Source of the DNA: an uncultured Thiomonas sp.
Lineage (GTDB): Bacteria; Pseudomonadota; Gammaproteobacteria; Burkholderiales; Burkholderiaceae_C
Length of the DNA stretch: 5,488 bases
Assembly: GCA_937927695.1 (NCBI GenBank)
Contig: CALBRU010000273.1
Location: forward strand, 1-5,488
Direction: 5' to 3'
Position 1 is the stretch's first letter. Every line of letters starts with the position of its first letter. The translations under genes were made by a program, and so were the position numbers. Under the pieces are notes generated by a model. That model was given only the letters and a program-made list of their open reading frames with translations. It did no database searches and was not told the origin of the DNA. This document shows positions 4,794-5,488 of the stretch, piece after piece.

Positions 4794-5488
4794 ATGCGCA
4801 ACAACCAGCCCGTCACCCAGACCGAGCGCCTGTTTGGGAAAAACGAATACATCGTCTCCAAGACCGACCTCAAAGGGCGGCTCACCTATGTGAACCGGCC
4901 CTTTCTTGAGATCAGCGGATTTTCCGAGGACGAATTGCTGGGTTCCGCCCACAACATCGTGCGCCACCCGGACATGCCGCCTGAGGCGTTTGATGACATG
5001 TGGCGCGATCTTCAAGCCGGCAAGCCGTGGCAGGGTATGGTGAAGAATCGTTGCAAGAACGGTGACTTCTACTGGGTTCAGGCCAATGCCAACCCCATCT
5101 GGGAAGAGGGCCGGATGGTGGGCTATATGTCGCTGCGGGTGCTCCCCAGCCGCGAGCAGGTGAGGGAGGCGCAAGAGTTTTACGCTTCGTTGCGAGAAGG
5201 ACGTGCACAAGGCTGGACGGTGCGGCATGGAAAGCCAGCGCGCACCGGCTTGCTCGGATGGCTGAGAGAGGGGGCGCGAGTGTTGCAACAGCGGGCCGTT
5301 TCCTTTTTCAGCGCGGGTTTGCTGCTCATCGCCCTGTTGATGTTGGCGCTCGGCGGGGCCGAGCAAGCTGGCTTGCAACAAATTGCAGGCTTGGCGATCA
5401 GCACACTGCAGATGGCTCTGTCGGTGGTGCTGATGGGCGGACTGGCTTCGCTCGTCTGGACCGTGCGGCGTCAACTGTTGCAGCCCAT
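4794..5488 (+). CDS. aer: Aer-type energy/aerotaxis receptor (PAS-FAD methyl-accepting protein), 3'-truncated by window edge
   Basis: The frame starts at ATG 4794 and is open to the window end (231 codons plus two bases). Residues about 15-118 form a PAS domain close to E. coli Aer. NIVRHPDMP (54-62), W79, the KNRCKNGDFYWV region (84-95) and GYMSLRV (110-116) are present. N34, R57, H58, D60, F66, W79 and N85 all fall at the positions I recall as important for FAD binding or signalling in E. coli Aer. Two hydrophobic segments (about 169-187 and 203-224) with a short linker match the Aer membrane hairpin, so both the PAS and the C-terminal part should be cytoplasmic. The HAMP and methyl-accepting signalling domains expected next lie outside the window. 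Family role: sensing redox or oxygen state through FAD and steering the flagellar motor via CheA/CheW. The upstream FNR-like box and sigma-28-like promoter fit this role. A PAS-containing chemoreceptor with a different cofactor is the alternative, but the FAD residues argue for Aer. Confidence 0.92.
   Translation, partial: MRNNQPVTQTERLFGKNEYIVSKTDLKGRLTYVNRPFLEISGFSEDELLGSAHNIVRHPDMPPEAFDDMWRDLQAGKPWQGMVKNRCKNGDFYWVQANANPIWEEGRMVGYMSLRVLPSREQVREAQEFYASLREGRAQGWTVRHGKPARTGLLGWLREGARVLQQRAVSFFSAGLLLIALLMLALGGAEQAGLQQIAGLAISTLQMALSVVLMGGLASLVWTVRRQLLQP

Noticed and set aside
4686..5474. 262-codon minus-strand open frame opposite the aer gene
   Set aside because: It is a shadow of aer. The plus-strand frame has a strong ribosome binding site, clear PAS/FAD motifs and a membrane hairpin, while the minus frame has low-complexity H/Q/R-rich sequence without motifs.
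1..5488. CRISPR array, toxin-antitoxin pair or phage-defence system
   Set aside because: No regularly spaced repeats, no small paired ORFs with ribosome binding sites and no defence-type domains are visible. The accessory part is explained by relaxase, intron and IS remnants.

Overview
The window reads as a GC-rich betaproteobacterial chromosome, probably Burkholderiales. This is an inference from the pepN–fbp gene order, the protein sequences and the base composition. A mobile-element scar sits in the middle. The left part (1-3193) is ordinary core genome: the C-terminal three quarters of aminopeptidase N (pepN, cut by the window edge), a complete class 1 fructose-1,6-bisphosphatase (fbp), a tRNA-Thr(CGT) with its own probable promoter, and one clear intrinsic terminator. 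The three genes are co-directional, and I see no terminator before 3166.

The middle part (about 3200-4660) is wreckage of mobile DNA, all on the minus strand, directly behind the tRNA-Thr gene. Reading 5'->3' on the minus strand it holds: (i) an internal fragment of a plasmid- or ICE-type conjugative relaxase (LPD7-like region), truncated at both ends; (ii) the 3' end of a bacterial group II intron, with the last codons of its reverse transcriptase/maturase, a textbook 34-nt domain V and a domain VI with a bulged branch-point A; (iii) the last few codons of an IS3-family orfA; (iv) an intact IS3-family orfB (DDE transposase) running to the probable IS end near 3200. The simplest history is that a group II intron inserted into the 3' end of orfA of an IS3-family element. 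A later deletion or recombination then removed the 5' part of the intron, most of orfA and the left IS end, and joined the intron tail to a relaxase fragment. A second junction near 4650-4670 joins the relaxase to the chromosome. One long minus-strand open frame (4602-4117) crosses all these joints and would easily be mis-annotated as a hypothetical gene.

The right part (about 4670-5488) returns to a functional gene: an Aer-type energy/oxygen-taxis receptor with an N-terminal FAD-binding PAS domain and a membrane hairpin, cut by the window end. It is absent from simple ORF lists because it has no stop in the window. Its upstream region holds a near-consensus FNR/ANR-type box (4671-4684), a sigma-28 (FliA)-like promoter with exact 11-nt spacing (4703-4729), a 12-bp perfect palindrome (4734-4745) and a strong ribosome binding site. 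Together these suggest a flagellar-regulon gene that may also respond to oxygen. I do not see a new defence or other previously undescribed system. The most notable items are the unannotated group II intron remnant with its chimeric junctions and the combined FNR/FliA-like control region of the aer gene.
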